64,000 nucleotides of DNA from Ruminococcus sp. AF31-8BH (GCF_003460605.1 NZ_QTVN01000021.1:11732-75731); one strand, 5' to 3'. Numbered from the stretch's first letter, positions 17,578-27,303 are shown. Numbers and translations are program-made. Notes: a model not told the origin generated them from the letters alone.

Positions 17578-19701
17578 TTGGCTGGAAAAGAAGGTAGAGA
17601 ATACCCGCTCGAGAGAACCAGAAACATTGGTATTATGGCTCATATCGACGCTGGTAAGACAACTCTTACAGAACGAATTCTGTACTATACAGGTGTCAAC
17701 TACAAGATTGGTGATACACATGAAGGTACTGCTACCATGGACTGGATGGAGCAGGAGCAGGAGCGTGGTATCACAATCACATCCGCTGCTACAACATGTC
17801 ACTGGACCCTGGAAGAGAACTGCAAACCAAAAGCAGGCGCTCTTGAGCATCGTATCAACATCATTGATACCCCAGGCCACGTAGACTTTACTGTTGAGGT
17901 TGAGCGTTCCCTTCGTGTACTGGATGGCGCTGTCGGCGTATTCTGTGCAAAGGGTGGTGTTGAGCCACAGTCTGAGAACGTTTGGCGTCAGGCTGATACC
18001 TACAATGTACCTCGTATGGCATTCATCAACAAGATGGACATCCTTGGTGCAAACTTCTACGGTGCAGTAGAGCAGATCAAGACTCGTCTTGGTAAAAACG
18101 CAATCTGCCTGCAGCTCCCAATCGGAAAAGAAGATGACTTCAAGGGAATCATCGACTTATTCGAAATGAAAGCTTACATCTACAATGACGAGAAGGGCGA
18201 TGATATCACTATCACCGATATCCCGGAAGACATGAAAGAGGATGCTGAGCTTTATCATACAGAACTGATCGAGAAGATCTGTGAGCTGGACGACGATCTC
18301 ATGATGGAATATCTTGAGGGAGAAGAGCCAAGCACAGACAGACTGAAAGCAGCCCTGAGAAAAGGTACATGCGAGTGTACAGCTGTTCCGGTATGCTGCG
18401 GTTCTGCATATAGAAACAAAGGTGTTCAGAAGCTTCTGGACGCTATCCTGGAGTACATGCCTGCTCCAACAGATATCCCGCCAATCGATGGTGTTGACAT
18501 GGATGGAAACCCGACCGTGAGACATTCTTCTGATGAAGAGCCGTTCTCCGCTTTGGCATTCAAGATCATGACAGACCCATTCGTTGGAAAACTTGCATAT
18601 TTCCGTGTATATTCAGGAACAATGAATTCCGGATCATATGTATATAACTCTACAAAGGGCAAAAAAGAGCGTGTTGGCCGTATCCTTCAGATGCATGCTA
18701 ACAAGCGTATGGAACTGGATAAGGTTTACTCCGGTGATATCGCTGCCGCTATCGGATTCAAATTCACCACAACTGGTGATACAATCTGTGATGAGCAGCA
18801 TCCGGTAATCCTTGAGTCCATGGAGTTCCCGGAACCAGTTATCGAGCTGGCTATCGAGCCTAAGACAAAAGCAGGACAGGGCAAACTGGGTGAGGCTCTT
18901 GCAAAACTTGCAGAAGAGGACCCGACCTTCCGTGCACATACAGATCAGGAAACAGGACAGACCATTATCGCTGGTATGGGTGAGCTTCACCTTGAGATCA
19001 TCGTTGACCGTCTTCTTCGTGAGTTCCACGTAGAGGCTAACGTTGGTGCTCCTCAGGTAGCTTACAAAGAGACCATCACCAAACCTGTTGATGTAGACAG
19101 CAAGTATGCAAAACAGTCTGGTGGTCGTGGACAGTATGGTCACTGTAAAGTTAAATTCGAGCCTATGGATGCCAACGGCGAAGAACTGTACAAGTTCGAG
19201 TCTACTGTTGTCGGCGGTGCTATTCCGAAGGAATATATCCCGGCTGTAGGAGAAGGTATCGAAGAGGCTATGAAGGCTGGTATCCTTGGAGGATATCCGG
19301 TTGTTGGTGTACATGCAAATGTATACGATGGATCTTATCATGAAGTCGATTCTTCTGAGATGGCATTCCACATTGCAGGTTCTCTTGCATTCAAGGATGC
19401 TATGCAGAAGGCTGCTCCAATCCTTCTTGAGCCTATCATGAAGGTTGAGGTTACCACACCAGAGGATTACATGGGTGATGTTATCGGTGATATCAACTCC
19501 CGTCGTGGTCGTATCGAAGGTATGGATGATATCGGCGGCGGTAAGATGATCCGTGGATTTGTTCCGCTTTCCGAGATGTTCGGATATGCAACAGATCTTC
19601 GTTCCAGAACTCAGGGACGTGGTAACTACTCCATGTTCTTTGAGAAATACGAGCCAGTTCCGAAGAGTGTTCAGGAGAAAGTTCTGGCAAAGAAAGACTG
19701 A
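17578..19701 (+). CDS. fusA: Elongation factor G
   Basis: A 707-residue translocase GTPase. It has the P-loop AHIDAGKTT (about residue 19), switch I ([10 protein letters not shown]), DTPGHVDF (G3) and NKMD (G4), then domains II-V including the domain IV loop [11 protein letters not shown]. It starts with TTG at 17578, with AAGGAGGA 8 bases upstream; no ATG fits the conserved N terminus. It lies 17 bases after rpsG. Confidence 0.98.
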   Translation: MAGKEGREYPLERTRNIGIMAHIDAGKTTLTERILYYTGVNYKIGDTHEGTATMDWMEQEQERGITITSAATTCHWTLEENCKPKAGALEHRINIIDTPGHVDFTVEVERSLRVLDGAVGVFCAKGGVEPQSENVWRQADTYNVPRMAFINKMDILGANFYGAVEQIKTRLGKNAICLQLPIGKEDDFKGIIDLFEMKAYIYNDEKGDDITITDIPEDMKEDAELYHTELIEKICELDDDLMMEYLEGEEPSTDRLKAALRKGTCECTAVPVCCGSAYRNKGVQKLLDAILEYMPAPTDIPPIDGVDMDGNPTVRHSSDEEPFSALAFKIMTDPFVGKLAYFRVYSGTMNSGSYVYNSTKGKKERVGRILQMHANKRMELDKVYSGDIAAAIGFKFTTTGDTICDEQHPVILESMEFPEPVIELAIEPKTKAGQGKLGEALAKLAEEDPTFRAHTDQETGQTIIAGMGELHLEIIVDRLLREFHVEANVGAPQVAYKETITKPVDVDSKYAKQSGGRGQYGHCKVKFEPMDANGEELYKFESTVVGGAIPKEYIPAVGEGIEEAMKAGILGGYPVVGVHANVYDGSYHEVDSSEMAFHIAGSLAFKDAMQKAAPILLEPIMKVEVTTPEDYMGDVIGDINSRRGRIEGMDDIGGGKMIRGFVPLSEMFGYATDLRSRTQGRGNYSMFFEKYEPVPKSVQEKVLAKKD

Positions 19702-19746
19702 TTTGGTTTTAAGCTGAATTAGGGTTTCGCATAAAATAATAAAAAG

Positions 19747-19789
19747 CTTGCAAATATCCTTGATTTGCAATATAATCAAGGATAGCAAG
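19747..19789 (+). promoter_or_regulatory. tuf promoter embedded in a dyad
   Basis: TTGCAA (19748-19753), a 17-base spacer and TATAAT (19771-19776) give tuf its own start between fusA and tuf. The promoter lies inside an inverted repeat: ATCCTTGATT (19756-19765) pairs with AATCAAGGAT (19774-19783), and outer arms CTTGC/GCAAG close it at 19747-19751 and 19785-19789. The dyad could be an operator, or a hairpin when transcribed from fusA. Confidence 0.75.
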
Positions 19790-19856
19790 TTTAAAACCGA
19801 TATGGCGCTCTATTTTAATAGAGAATGAGCCAACTAATCAAGGAGGACATTTTAAA

Positions 19857-21050
19857 ATGGCAAAGGCTAAGTTTGAGAGAACAAAACCACATTGTAACAT
19901 TGGTACCATCGGACACGTTGACCATGGTAAAACTACTTTAACAGCTGCTATCACAAAAGTACTTTCTGAGAGAGTTGCTGGTAACGTAGCTACAGATTTC
20001 GCTAACATCGATAAAGCTCCAGAGGAAAGAGAGCGTGGTATCACAATTTCTACAGCACACGTTGAGTATGAGACAGAGCATAGACACTATGCACACGTTG
20101 ACTGCCCAGGCCATGCTGACTACGTTAAGAACATGATTACTGGTGCAGCTCAGATGGATGGTGCTATCCTTGTTGTTGCTGCTACAGATGGTGTTATGGC
20201 TCAGACAAAAGAGCACATCCTTCTTTCCCGTCAGGTAGGTGTTCCTTACATCGTTGTATTCATGAACAAATGTGATATGGTTGACGATGACGAGCTCCTT
20301 GAGCTGGTTGAGATGGAGATTCGTGAGCTTCTTTCCGAGTATGACTTCCCAGGAGATGACATCCCGGTTATCAGAGGTTCCGCTCTTAAAGCTCTTGAAG
20401 ACCCGAGCAGCGAGTGGGGCGACAAGATCATGGAGCTTATGGATGCAGTTGATAGCTACATTCCGGACCCACAGCGTGACACAGATAAACCATTCGTTAT
20501 GCCTGTAGAGGATGTATTCTCTATCACAGGACGTGGAACAGTTGCTACTGGTAGAGTAGAGGCTGGTGTTCTTCACGTATCTGACGAAGTTGAGATCGTT
20601 GGTATCAAAGAAGAGACTCGTAAAGTTGTTGTAACTGGTATCGAGATGTTCCGTAAACTTCTTGATGAGGCTCAGGCTGGTGATAACATCGGAGCACTTC
20701 TTCGTGGTGTTCAGAGAAACGAGATCGAGCGTGGACAGGTTCTTGCTAAACCAGGAACAATCACATGCCATACAAAATTCACAGCTCAGGTTTACGTTCT
20801 GACTAAAGACGAGGGTGGCCGTCATACACCATTCTTCAACAACTATCGTCCACAGTTCTACTTCAGAACAACAGACGTAACAGGTGTTATCAACCTTCCA
20901 GAAGGAACAGAGATGTGCATGCCTGGAGATAACATCGAGATGACAATCGAACTGATCCACCCAATCGCTATGAGCCAGGGTCTTACTTTCGCTATCCGTG
21001 AAGGTGGACGTACTGTAGGATCAGGACGTGTTGCTACAATCATCGAGTAA
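19857..21050 (+). CDS. tuf: Elongation factor Tu
   Basis: A 397-residue EF-Tu that delivers aminoacyl-tRNA to the ribosome. It has GHVDHGKTT (P-loop), DCPGHADY (G3), NKCD (G4) and the C-terminal barrel domains. AAGGAGGACA precedes the ATG. The last 18 codons (from 20997) are duplicated at 30215-30268 at the far end of a mobile element. The final residues of this active copy (ATIIE) are probably supplied by the element, replacing an original ending of ATVIE. Confidence 0.98.
   Translation: MAKAKFERTKPHCNIGTIGHVDHGKTTLTAAITKVLSERVAGNVATDFANIDKAPEERERGITISTAHVEYETEHRHYAHVDCPGHADYVKNMITGAAQMDGAILVVAATDGVMAQTKEHILLSRQVGVPYIVVFMNKCDMVDDDELLELVEMEIRELLSEYDFPGDDIPVIRGSALKALEDPSSEWGDKIMELMDAVDSYIPDPQRDTDKPFVMPVEDVFSITGRGTVATGRVEAGVLHVSDEVEIVGIKEETRKVVVTGIEMFRKLLDEAQAGDNIGALLRGVQRNEIERGQVLAKPGTITCHTKFTAQVYVLTKDEGGRHTPFFNNYRPQFYFRTTDVTGVINLPEGTEMCMPGDNIEMTIELIHPIAMSQGLTFAIREGGRTVGSGRVATIIE
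20997..21050 (+). repeat. Left attachment-site repeat (3' end of tuf)
   Basis: 54 bp from CGTGAAGGTGGACG to the tuf TAA. Compared with 30215-30268, the first 42 bases differ at one position only, then the last 12 diverge at several third-codon positions. This places the recombination crossover in the nearly identical 42-base part. Confidence 0.85.
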
Positions 21051-21070
21051 TACAATCTGAAAATAGATTT

Positions 21071-21137
21071 GTTATCGCAAGATAACTTGTGTCCAAACGT
21101 AAGATACCCCAGAAACCTTGTGTTTCTGGGGTTTTTC
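21071..21137 (+). ncRNA. Structured tuf 3' UTR with terminator, copy 1
   Basis: A small hairpin GTTATC-GCAA-GATAAC (21071-21086) with a GNRA tetraloop is followed by TGTCCAAACGTAAGATAC and then a terminator hairpin (CCCCAGAAAC/GTTTCTGGGG) with TTTTTCT. The same arrangement recurs at 30301-30367 with a different but still base-paired first stem. It serves as the terminator of the current tuf gene. Confidence 0.7.
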
Positions 21138-21245
21138 TGTACTCTAAGAAAAGAATTGTTTGTAAAATTATCAGATTAGAAACAGTGAAACGTTTATCAG
21201 AAAGATGAAATACGGATAAATTTAAAATTGAAAAATCAGTCTAGC

Positions 21246-21264
21246 GGTGCCAAAACGGTGCCAA
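21246..21264 (+). repeat. Left arm repeat, possible integrase arm site
   Basis: The 19-mer GGTGCCAAAACGGTGCCAA, itself two copies of GGTGCCAA separated by AAC, recurs exactly at 30095-30113. The copies lie about 200 bp inside the left att repeat and about 100 bp inside the right one. Paired direct repeats like this are typical arm-type binding sites of tyrosine integrases. Confidence 0.6.
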
Positions 21265-21270
21265 AAAGAA

Positions 21271-21309
21271 ACTCCTGCGAATATTTGCTATTCACAGGAG
21301 TAATTTTTT
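21271..21309. terminator. Terminator at the left end of the element
   Basis: A ~13-bp stem with one mismatch (ACTCCTG-C-GAATA pairing with TATTC-A-CAGGAGT) is flanked by AAAAAG on the left and a T-run on the right, so it could act on both strands. It ends the minus-strand repressor gene. Confidence 0.7.
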
Positions 21310-21791
21310 TACCAGCCTTTGATCTGTTTGATCTGTTCAGCACGTTCCGGATCACGATGATATTGCAGTTTCAGACGGATCGTTTCCACAACTTCCTGTC
21401 TGGCTTCATCATCAAGCTGATAGAACGATGTGAGCAGATTATCTACATCAGGCATACTGTTCTTACCGAAAAGATACATCAACGGGTACATAGAATTTTT
21501 TAAATAAGTCTTTACACGGCTTGCGTCTAATGCTCCGTTCAAACCGTCTGGAAGTGTAGGATAAATCTCTTCTTCCTTAATTGTGCCAGAAAATGGACTG
21601 GCAGAACATATCTCATTCACATCAATTTGTAATTCATTTGCAAGTCTTAAAGCAAAATCAAATCGAATATTGGAATCTTTTTGAATAATTGAATATAAGG
21701 TTGTGGCACTGATTCCGGTTGCCTTTGCAATTTTACGGACATTTGTGCCTTTTTCATCAAGATATTTCTTTAAATTTTTACCGTCACCCAT
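21309..21791 (-). CDS. XRE-family repressor of the element
   Basis: A 160-residue DNA-binding protein with an N-terminal Cro/C1 helix-turn-helix (VRKIAKATGISATTLYSIIQKD, residues ~15-36) and a C-terminal region ending in repeated basic/acidic helices (RLKLQYHRDPERAEQIKQIKGW). The ATG at 21791 (minus) is preceded by AAAGGAGGATTCT; longer in-frame starts add an implausible hydrophobic stretch. It is divergent from the xis-int genes. Palindromic TTACGAA-type sites lie in the shared promoter region, so it probably represses excision and itself. Confidence 0.85.
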   Translation of the reverse strand: MGDGKNLKKYLDEKGTNVRKIAKATGISATTLYSIIQKDSNIRFDFALRLANELQIDVNEICSASPFSGTIKEEEIYPTLPDGLNGALDASRVKTYLKNSMYPLMYLFGKNSMPDVDNLLTSFYQLDDEARQEVVETIRLKLQYHRDPERAEQIKQIKGW

Positions 21792-21894
21792 AGAATCCTC
21801 CTTTTTCATATATTGCAAAATTACGAAAAACATAAATCTATAGAATATCATAGCACAGACCTGGAATAAAATAAAGAGAAAATAATATACGAAG

Positions 21895-21966
21895 TTCGTA
21901 AAAATATGTTTACGAAATATTGACAATGAAATAAATACATGATATTATCAAGTTACGAAAATCGTA
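21895..21966 (+). promoter_or_regulatory. xis-int promoter flanked by repressor operators
   Basis: TTGACA (21920-21925), 17 bases, TATTAT (21943-21948). It is framed by two inverted repeats: TTCGTA-N10-TACGAA (21895-21916) and TACGA-AAA-TCGTA (about 21954-21966). A further TTACGAA half-site lies at 21821-21827 near the repressor start. The symmetry fits a genetic switch run by the divergent XRE protein. Confidence 0.7.
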
Positions 21967-22023
21967 CAGATATAGAAATACAGTAAACGTATTCTGTATC
22001 TGGAGAGGAAAGGAGGATGCAGT

Positions 22024-22218
22024 ATGGCAAGCTACAATTATATGATGAGTGCTGATGAAGTGGCACAGGAATTAAACTGCTCAAAATCTTATGCTTATAA
22101 ACTGGTGAAAGCTATGAATAAGGAACTGGCTGCACAGGGATATATTACGATGGCTGGAAGAATACCAAAGGCGTTTTGGGCAAAAAAGATGTATGGCTAT
22201 GAAATAGCAGGAAATTAA
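22024..22218 (+). CDS. Excisionase-type small helix-turn-helix protein
   Basis: A 64-residue basic protein. MSADEVAQELNCSKSYAYKLV (residues ~7-27) is a MerR/excisionase-like winged-helix DNA-binding motif, and the rest reads as a short wing and tail. The ribosome binding site is AAAGGAGGATG. It lies 11 bases before the integrase gene, the normal xis-int arrangement in Lachnospiraceae elements. Confidence 0.8.
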   Translation: MASYNYMMSADEVAQELNCSKSYAYKLVKAMNKELAAQGYITMAGRIPKAFWAKKMYGYEIAGN

Positions 22219-22229
22219 GGAGGATTAAT

Positions 22230-23315
22230 ATGGCTTACAGAGAAAAAGACACAAAAAAATGGACAGCCCAGTGGTTTGAGACAAATGTTATGGGTGAGAA
22301 GAAAAAACGCAGAAAGCGTGGATTTGAAACAAAGCGAGAAGCATTGGAGTTTGAACGAAGTAAAAAGTTGAGCACTGAGCGAAGTATGGATATGAAACTG
22401 AGCGATTTTATTGAGATTTATTTTTCAGACAAACAGAATGACCTAAAAGATCGAACAATCAAAAATAAAAGATATATGATGCAACAGCATATCGTTCCAT
22501 ACTTTGGAAATCAGATGATGAGTGAGATCAAGGCTTCACAGATTATTCAGTGGCAGAATGAAATTCAGAAAAAAGGATATTCAGATTCTTATCTGAGAAT
22601 GATTCAGAATCAGTTGACCAGTCTGTTTACACATGCAGCTAAAATATATGATTTGCCAGTTAATCCATGCAAGAAAGTGAAACGAATGGGAAATTCGGAT
22701 TCGAGAAGTTTGAACTTCTGGACACTGGACGAGTACAAACAGTTTATACAGACAATGGAGCCGGGAACAAGATATTATCTTATATTTGAGATGCTGTTCT
22801 GGACTGGGTGCAGGATTGGGGAGCTGCTTGCGATTACAAAAGCTGATATCAATTTTGAAAAGAATCAGCTTAGTATCAATAAGACTTATTACCGAACAGG
22901 AATGCAGGATATTATCACAGAACCAAAAACAAAACAGTCCTTTCGAACAATCGAAATTCCAGAATTTTTGAAAGAGGAAATTAAGGAATTTGTAGATGGT
23001 CACTACGGAATGCCGGATACAGAAAGATTGTTTCCAGTTGTTCAGGAAGCGGTACAGCATAAGATGAAACGGCAGATTGAACTGGCAGGAGTAAAGAAAA
23101 TCCGAGTGCATGATCTCAGACACAGTCATGTGGCTTATCTCATTGAGAAAGGTGTAGAACCGTTACTGATCCGGGACAGATTGGGTCATAAAGATATTCG
23201 TATCACATTGAATACTTATGGACATCTTTATCCAAATCAGCAGAGGAAGATTGCAAATCTGCTGGATAATGAAAATGCAGTTACCGGATTGGGAGAAGAA
23301 AGAGATGAATGTTGA
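22230..23315 (+). CDS. int: Tyrosine recombinase / integrase
   Basis: A 361-residue phage-type integrase. It has an N-terminal arm-binding domain (residues 1-55, Arg/Lys/aromatic rich), a SAM-like core-binding domain (about 56-150, DRTIKNKRYMMQQHIVPYFG), and a catalytic domain with the Arg in TGCRIGELL, HDLRHSH (His-x-x-Arg), LGHKD and the nucleophile Tyr in TLNTYGHL. All catalytic positions are present. It presumably recombines the tuf 3' end with the element's matching site. Confidence 0.95.
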   Translation: MAYREKDTKKWTAQWFETNVMGEKKKRRKRGFETKREALEFERSKKLSTERSMDMKLSDFIEIYFSDKQNDLKDRTIKNKRYMMQQHIVPYFGNQMMSEIKASQIIQWQNEIQKKGYSDSYLRMIQNQLTSLFTHAAKIYDLPVNPCKKVKRMGNSDSRSLNFWTLDEYKQFIQTMEPGTRYYLIFEMLFWTGCRIGELLAITKADINFEKNQLSINKTYYRTGMQDIITEPKTKQSFRTIEIPEFLKEEIKEFVDGHYGMPDTERLFPVVQEAVQHKMKRQIELAGVKKIRVHDLRHSHVAYLIEKGVEPLLIRDRLGHKDIRITLNTYGHLYPNQQRKIANLLDNENAVTGLGEERDEC

Positions 23316-23484
23316 AAAGGCAAAAGAAAAAGCCCAGATAAATAATCTGAGCAAGTTCTCTGATAATCAGATTAACTGATATACCATCTTGGCAGATTCA
23401 GTATATCACGAATCGAGAAATACGACAATTCCCGAATATCTGTTCATCAGAGACTTGCCCGGAAGGGCAGGAGGAGATGATGGA

Positions 23485-24561
23485 ATGAATATGAATGAAA
23501 AAAACAAAATTAAGAATTGCAGAATAGAACCAAAACTGAAACTGATCAATATGGATTCAGTAGAGGTGGAACAGGTAGAATGGCTGCTTTATCCGTTTAT
23601 TCCTTATGGAAAAGTGACCATTATACAGGGAGATCCAGGAGAAGGAAAGACAACAATGGTACTTCAGATTATTGCAAAACTGACCAGAGGAGAGCCGATT
23701 CTTCCTGTTACTGATACAACAAAAGAAAAACGAAGTGATGAAGTCGGTAGTGAGAATGAAGATCTAGATGCCAAAGATAATATTCAGGAACAGTCTTCTA
23801 TGTCACCTGTAAATGTGATTTATCAGACAGCGGAAGATGGTCTAGGAGATACTATCAAACCCAGATTACTTGCTGCAGGTGCAGATTGTTCGAGGGTGCT
23901 GGTGATTGATGACAGTGACCAGCCACTGACAATGGCAGATGCCAGATTAGAAGAAGCAATCGTGCAGACAAAAGCCAAAATGGTTGTTCTTGATCCGATT
24001 CAGGGATTCCTGGGAGCAGAGGTAGACATGCACAGGGCAAATGAGATCAGGCCATTGATGAAGCGTGTCGCAGTGCTGGCAGAAAAATATCACTGTGCAG
24101 TCATTTTAATCGGTCATATGAACAAAAACAGTAACGGCAAATCTTCTTATCGAGGACTTGGCTCCATTGATTTTCAGGCTGCTGCAAGAAGTGTCCTGAT
24201 TGTCGGGCGAGTGAAAGATGAACCAGAAGTAAGAGTGGTATGTCATACGAAGAGTTCTCTTGCACCGGAAGGAACGTCCATTGCATTCAGACTGGATAAG
24301 AATAATGGCTTTGAATGGATTGGAGAATATGATATCAGTGCCGATGAACTTCTTAATGGAGACGGCAGAGGGCAGAAAAGTCGGAAAGCAAAAGAATTTC
24401 TCCTTGAAATACTGGCAAATGGAGGAATGACTCAAAAGAAAATTGCAGAAGAAGCCGAAACCAGAGGAATAAAAAGTAAAACGTTATGGAATGCCAAACG
24501 GGAACTTGAAATTGATTCTGTAAAACGTGGAAAGCAATGGTATTGGATGCTGCCAGAATAA
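23485..24561 (+). CDS. RepA-like AAA ATPase / helicase
   Basis: A 358-residue RecA-fold ATPase of the RepA/DnaB-like group found on plasmids and mobilizable elements. It has Walker A GDPGEGKTT (about residue 47-55), Walker B MVVLDPIQGF, a sensor region ILIGHMNKNSNGKSSYRGLGSIDF, and a C-terminal winged-helix (NGGMTQKKIAEEAETRGIKSK). It probably unwinds DNA during replication of the excised circle. The start ATG 23485 follows GGAGGAGATGATGG; a longer frame from 23389 has no clear site. Confidence 0.85.
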   Translation: MNMNEKNKIKNCRIEPKLKLINMDSVEVEQVEWLLYPFIPYGKVTIIQGDPGEGKTTMVLQIIAKLTRGEPILPVTDTTKEKRSDEVGSENEDLDAKDNIQEQSSMSPVNVIYQTAEDGLGDTIKPRLLAAGADCSRVLVIDDSDQPLTMADARLEEAIVQTKAKMVVLDPIQGFLGAEVDMHRANEIRPLMKRVAVLAEKYHCAVILIGHMNKNSNGKSSYRGLGSIDFQAAARSVLIVGRVKDEPEVRVVCHTKSSLAPEGTSIAFRLDKNNGFEWIGEYDISADELLNGDGRGQKSRKAKEFLLEILANGGMTQKKIAEEAETRGIKSKTLWNAKRELEIDSVKRGKQWYWMLPE

Positions 24562-24628
24562 AAATGGAAGATGGCAAGATTACCATTTCTTAAGAAGAGG
24601 GAATCTTGCCACCTTGAAAGGAGAACAG

Positions 24629-24868
24629 ATGCAAAATAAAAATGTACAGATTCCATACGAGTTATTTTTTCAACTCCTGCAATATTTTTTGATGGATAAC
24701 TACGATGGCGAAGAAATAATCCGGTTGGGATTGGAGAAAAAACTGGATGCAATGGTGAATCGTGAAGTGTATAGCAAATCCAAAACAGCACCAACGGAAG
24801 AAGAAAGGGAAAAGTTCCGGCAGGAATATCTGGACAGACGGGGAATACCGGAGAACTTTCGATGGTAA
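24629..24868 (+). CDS. Small accessory protein of mobile elements (79 aa)
   Basis: A 79-residue mostly helical protein (IPYELFFQLLQYFLMDNY then a charged EEEREKFRQEYLDRRGIPE tail). Similar small proteins are common on Lachnospiraceae elements next to RepA and relaxase genes, where automated annotation often gives the misleading name complexin-2. No function is known. GAAAGGAGA lies just before the ATG. Confidence 0.7.
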   Translation: MQNKNVQIPYELFFQLLQYFLMDNYDGEEIIRLGLEKKLDAMVNREVYSKSKTAPTEEEREKFRQEYLDRRGIPENFRW

Positions 24869-24892
24869 AGGTTCTTTCTGACTACTTTATTA

Positions 24893-25013
24893 CAGGAGCG
24901 TGTCACGCACCTGTAGATAGCAGACAAGTAGAAAGCTGGTAAGATGTAGCCGGGAGTTTGTTGGTGGAGAAGAGAATTTTCAAAAGGGAGCCCTGATTCA
25001 GGGCGTCCCTGCG
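24893..25013. other. Intergenic hairpins between accessory genes
   Basis: The 174-base gap before the DUF5348 gene holds two dyads: ACAGGAGCGTG/CACGCACCTGT (24893-24915, one mismatch) and AGGGA-GCCCTG-ATT-CAGGGC-TCCCT (24986-25011, one bulged base). They could be transcription attenuators or part of a transfer origin; nothing decides between these. Confidence 0.5.
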
Positions 25014-25042
25014 GAAACGCTAAATGAAAGGAGAATGGCATA

Positions 25043-25270
25043 ATGCGAGAAGGAAGATTAGGATATAACAGTTATAACAAAAGATATGGATTATTATCAT
25101 CAGATCTATGGATTGATACAGGATTTCACTGTGGAGAATGCCTGGAAGTGTTGCTTGATGATGAATGGGTTCAGACTAGAATGGAAATGAATCCTGCAAG
25201 AGAATGGTATCTTGTAGGAACACCGTATTGTGGTGATCTGGAATATATCCGGGCAAGGATACCGGGATAA
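25043..25270 (+). CDS. DUF5348 family protein
   Basis: A 75-residue protein matching the small DUF5348 family by its pattern: GRLGYNSYNKRYGLLSSDLWIDTGF, then HCGECLEVLLDDEW and a final WYLVGTPYCGDLEYIRARI. It looks all-beta (SH3-like). Such genes are common passengers on Firmicute mobile elements. Its role is unknown. Confidence 0.7.
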   Translation: MREGRLGYNSYNKRYGLLSSDLWIDTGFHCGECLEVLLDDEWVQTRMEMNPAREWYLVGTPYCGDLEYIRARIPG

Positions 25271-25505
25271 TTCAGCCATACAAGTAACGCAGGAGTGAAC
25301 CGACCAACGGGAGGAATAGCCCCCGGCAGGGCGCAAGGGTACTTTTGATGGACGGTACGGCTGTCGAAAGTGCTTTTGCGTTACTTTTGACAAAAGTAAC
25401 AAAACCGCCGTATCCGGCGAAAGTTTCTTAATATCGCTATTACTGGCGTGAATAAAAATTATGTGCCATATCTAGCACTTGATTAGAAAAGAGGTGAGAA
25501 ACATT
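25271..25505 (+). other. Candidate origin of transfer upstream of the relaxase
   Basis: A 235-base gene-free stretch right before the relaxase gene. It contains a perfect 21-base palindrome (GTTACTTTTG-A-CAAAAGTAAC, 25380-25400), the repeated word ACTTTTGA nearby (about 25340 and 25383), and GCCG-TATC-CGGC (25407-25418). MobV nick sites normally lie just upstream of the mob gene. No match to the known pMV158-type sequence was recognised, so the nick site is not assigned. Confidence 0.5.
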
Positions 25506-26924
25506 ATGATAAAACGAACAATTAGCGGTATGATTGGGAAAGGTTCTCTGGCTCATAACAGGAGAGAGTTTTTCGCAGAGAATGTAGACCCAGACAGAGT
25601 ACAATTAAATATTTGTTACCAGAATGAAAATCTGAAAGAAGTTTACAAAGAGTTATTTGATGATGCTGTGGAGAGATACAATACCGGGAAAAGAAAAGAC
25701 CGGAAGATTACAAATTACTATGAAAAAATCCGGCAGGGAAAACAGGAAAAGTTGTTCCATGAAGTGATTTTCCAGATTGGAAACCGAGAAGATATGGCTG
25801 TTGGAACAGAAGCAGGAAATCTGGCTGTAAACGTACTGGATGAGTATGTAAAAGATTTCCAGAAACGGAATCCGACACTTCGGGTATTTAGTTGCTATTT
25901 GCATCAGGATGAGGCTACTCCACATCTTCATATTGACTTTATTCCTTATGTGACGGGCTGGAAAGGAAAAGGAATGGATACCAGAGTTTCGCTGAAACAG
26001 GCATTAAAAGGTCTTGGATTTCAAGGTGGAAATAAGCATGATACGGAGCTGAATCAGTGGATAAATCATGAAAAAGAAGTACTGGCAGAGATTGCAAGGC
26101 AGTATGGAATTGAATGGGAACAGAAAGGTACTCATGAGGAACATCTGGATGTCTATAACTTCAAGAAAAAAGAACGGAAAAAGGAAGTACAGGAATTGGA
26201 GCAGGAAAAAGAGCATCTAACTGCTGAAAAAGAAGAATTAACAGCACAAATTGCAGAATCCAGAGCAGATATCCAGAATTTAAAAGACGATAAGGAACAG
26301 GCAATCAAGGCGAAGCAAGAAGCAGAACAAAAGGCAGGGAGCGCAGAAAAAGAACTAAAAAGCCTGGAAGATCGCAGAGAACAGCTACAACCGATTATGG
26401 ATAGTGTGAGCAAAGAAATCAAAGAATATGGAACAGTTAAAATGTTACTGCCGGAGGCGGGCACGCTAGAACGGGCAGTAACCTATCGAGACAAAAAAAT
26501 TAAACCACTGTTTCTTCAAATAAAGAATAAGGTTGCTGTAATGGCGGCTCAGGTTAAAGAACTCACGAAAGAGGTGGAAGGGTGGAAGAAAAAATATCAA
26601 AAGGTGAAACAGAAATATAATGCTATTCAGAGAGAACTGGATGATATACGTAAAGACAATCAGAAATTGTCAGAAGAAAAAGATATATTACAAGGTGTTT
26701 CTGATAGGTATGATCGTGTTGTGCGTGTTCTTGGAATAGAAACTGTAGATACAGCAGTACAGCAGGATATTCAAAACGAGAAAGTCCTGGAAGAAAAGCG
26801 ACGGATGGAGCAAATGCCGAAGGGAAATATTCATGAAAGATTGGCATGGGGAATGAAAAAAAGCGAGATGGAGAATCAGCAGCGTAAGAAAACTAAATCA
26901 AAAAACAGAGAAATGGAGAGATAA
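25506..26924 (+). CDS. mobV: MobV-family relaxase (Pre/Mob)
   Basis: A 472-residue relaxase that nicks oriT and starts DNA transfer. The defining motif HQDEATPHLHIDFIP (about residues 137-151) carries the metal-binding histidines. An N-terminal KRTISGMIGKGSLAHNRRE region precedes it. From about residue 215 to 330 there is a long Glu/Lys/Gln coiled coil, followed by further coiled coil (LTKEVEGWKKKYQKV), usual for this family. The ATG at 25506 follows AGAGGTGAGAA; an in-frame start at 25479 is weaker. Confidence 0.92.
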   Translation: MIKRTISGMIGKGSLAHNRREFFAENVDPDRVQLNICYQNENLKEVYKELFDDAVERYNTGKRKDRKITNYYEKIRQGKQEKLFHEVIFQIGNREDMAVGTEAGNLAVNVLDEYVKDFQKRNPTLRVFSCYLHQDEATPHLHIDFIPYVTGWKGKGMDTRVSLKQALKGLGFQGGNKHDTELNQWINHEKEVLAEIARQYGIEWEQKGTHEEHLDVYNFKKKERKKEVQELEQEKEHLTAEKEELTAQIAESRADIQNLKDDKEQAIKAKQEAEQKAGSAEKELKSLEDRREQLQPIMDSVSKEIKEYGTVKMLLPEAGTLERAVTYRDKKIKPLFLQIKNKVAVMAAQVKELTKEVEGWKKKYQKVKQKYNAIQRELDDIRKDNQKLSEEKDILQGVSDRYDRVVRVLGIETVDTAVQQDIQNEKVLEEKRRMEQMPKGNIHERLAWGMKKSEMENQQRKKTKSKNREMER

Positions 26925-26928
26925 GATT

Positions 26929-27303
26929 ATGGAAACACACATTTATGATGAAAAGAACGGATTAAGCTATACTTTGCATGGAGATTATTATTTGCCGAAT
27001 TTGGTATTGAATGAAGAAAAACCGATATATGGGAAATATGGAATGCTGCGAAAACAGTTTCTGAAGGAACACAGATTAGCAAAATATCAATATTTGTTGT
27101 TGACTGGAAAGCTGACGGAACACCTGAATCAGATTGATCAGGAAAGCAGAGAACAGGTGGAAATGCTTATGGAACAGATGGCAGAAAAACAGGGTGTAAC
27201 TGAAGAATTAAAGGTACAGAACCAGACGAAGTGGGTTAGGCTGATGAATAATATAAAAGCCAGTGCAGAAGAAATGGTGTTGAGAGAAATACTTTATATA
27301 TAA
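26929..27303 (+). CDS. TnpV family transposon-encoded protein
   Basis: A 124-residue helical protein with the TnpV pattern: YHGDYYLPNL-like start (LHGDYYLPNLVL), GKYGMLRKQFLKEHR and YQYLLLTGKLTEHLNQID, ending in WVRLMNNIKASAEEMVLREI. TnpV proteins accompany Tn4451-like and other clostridial mobilizable elements; their role is not settled. It starts 5 bases after the relaxase stop. Confidence 0.8.
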   Translation: METHIYDEKNGLSYTLHGDYYLPNLVLNEEKPIYGKYGMLRKQFLKEHRLAKYQYLLLTGKLTEHLNQIDQESREQVEMLMEQMAEKQGVTEELKVQNQTKWVRLMNNIKASAEEMVLREILYI

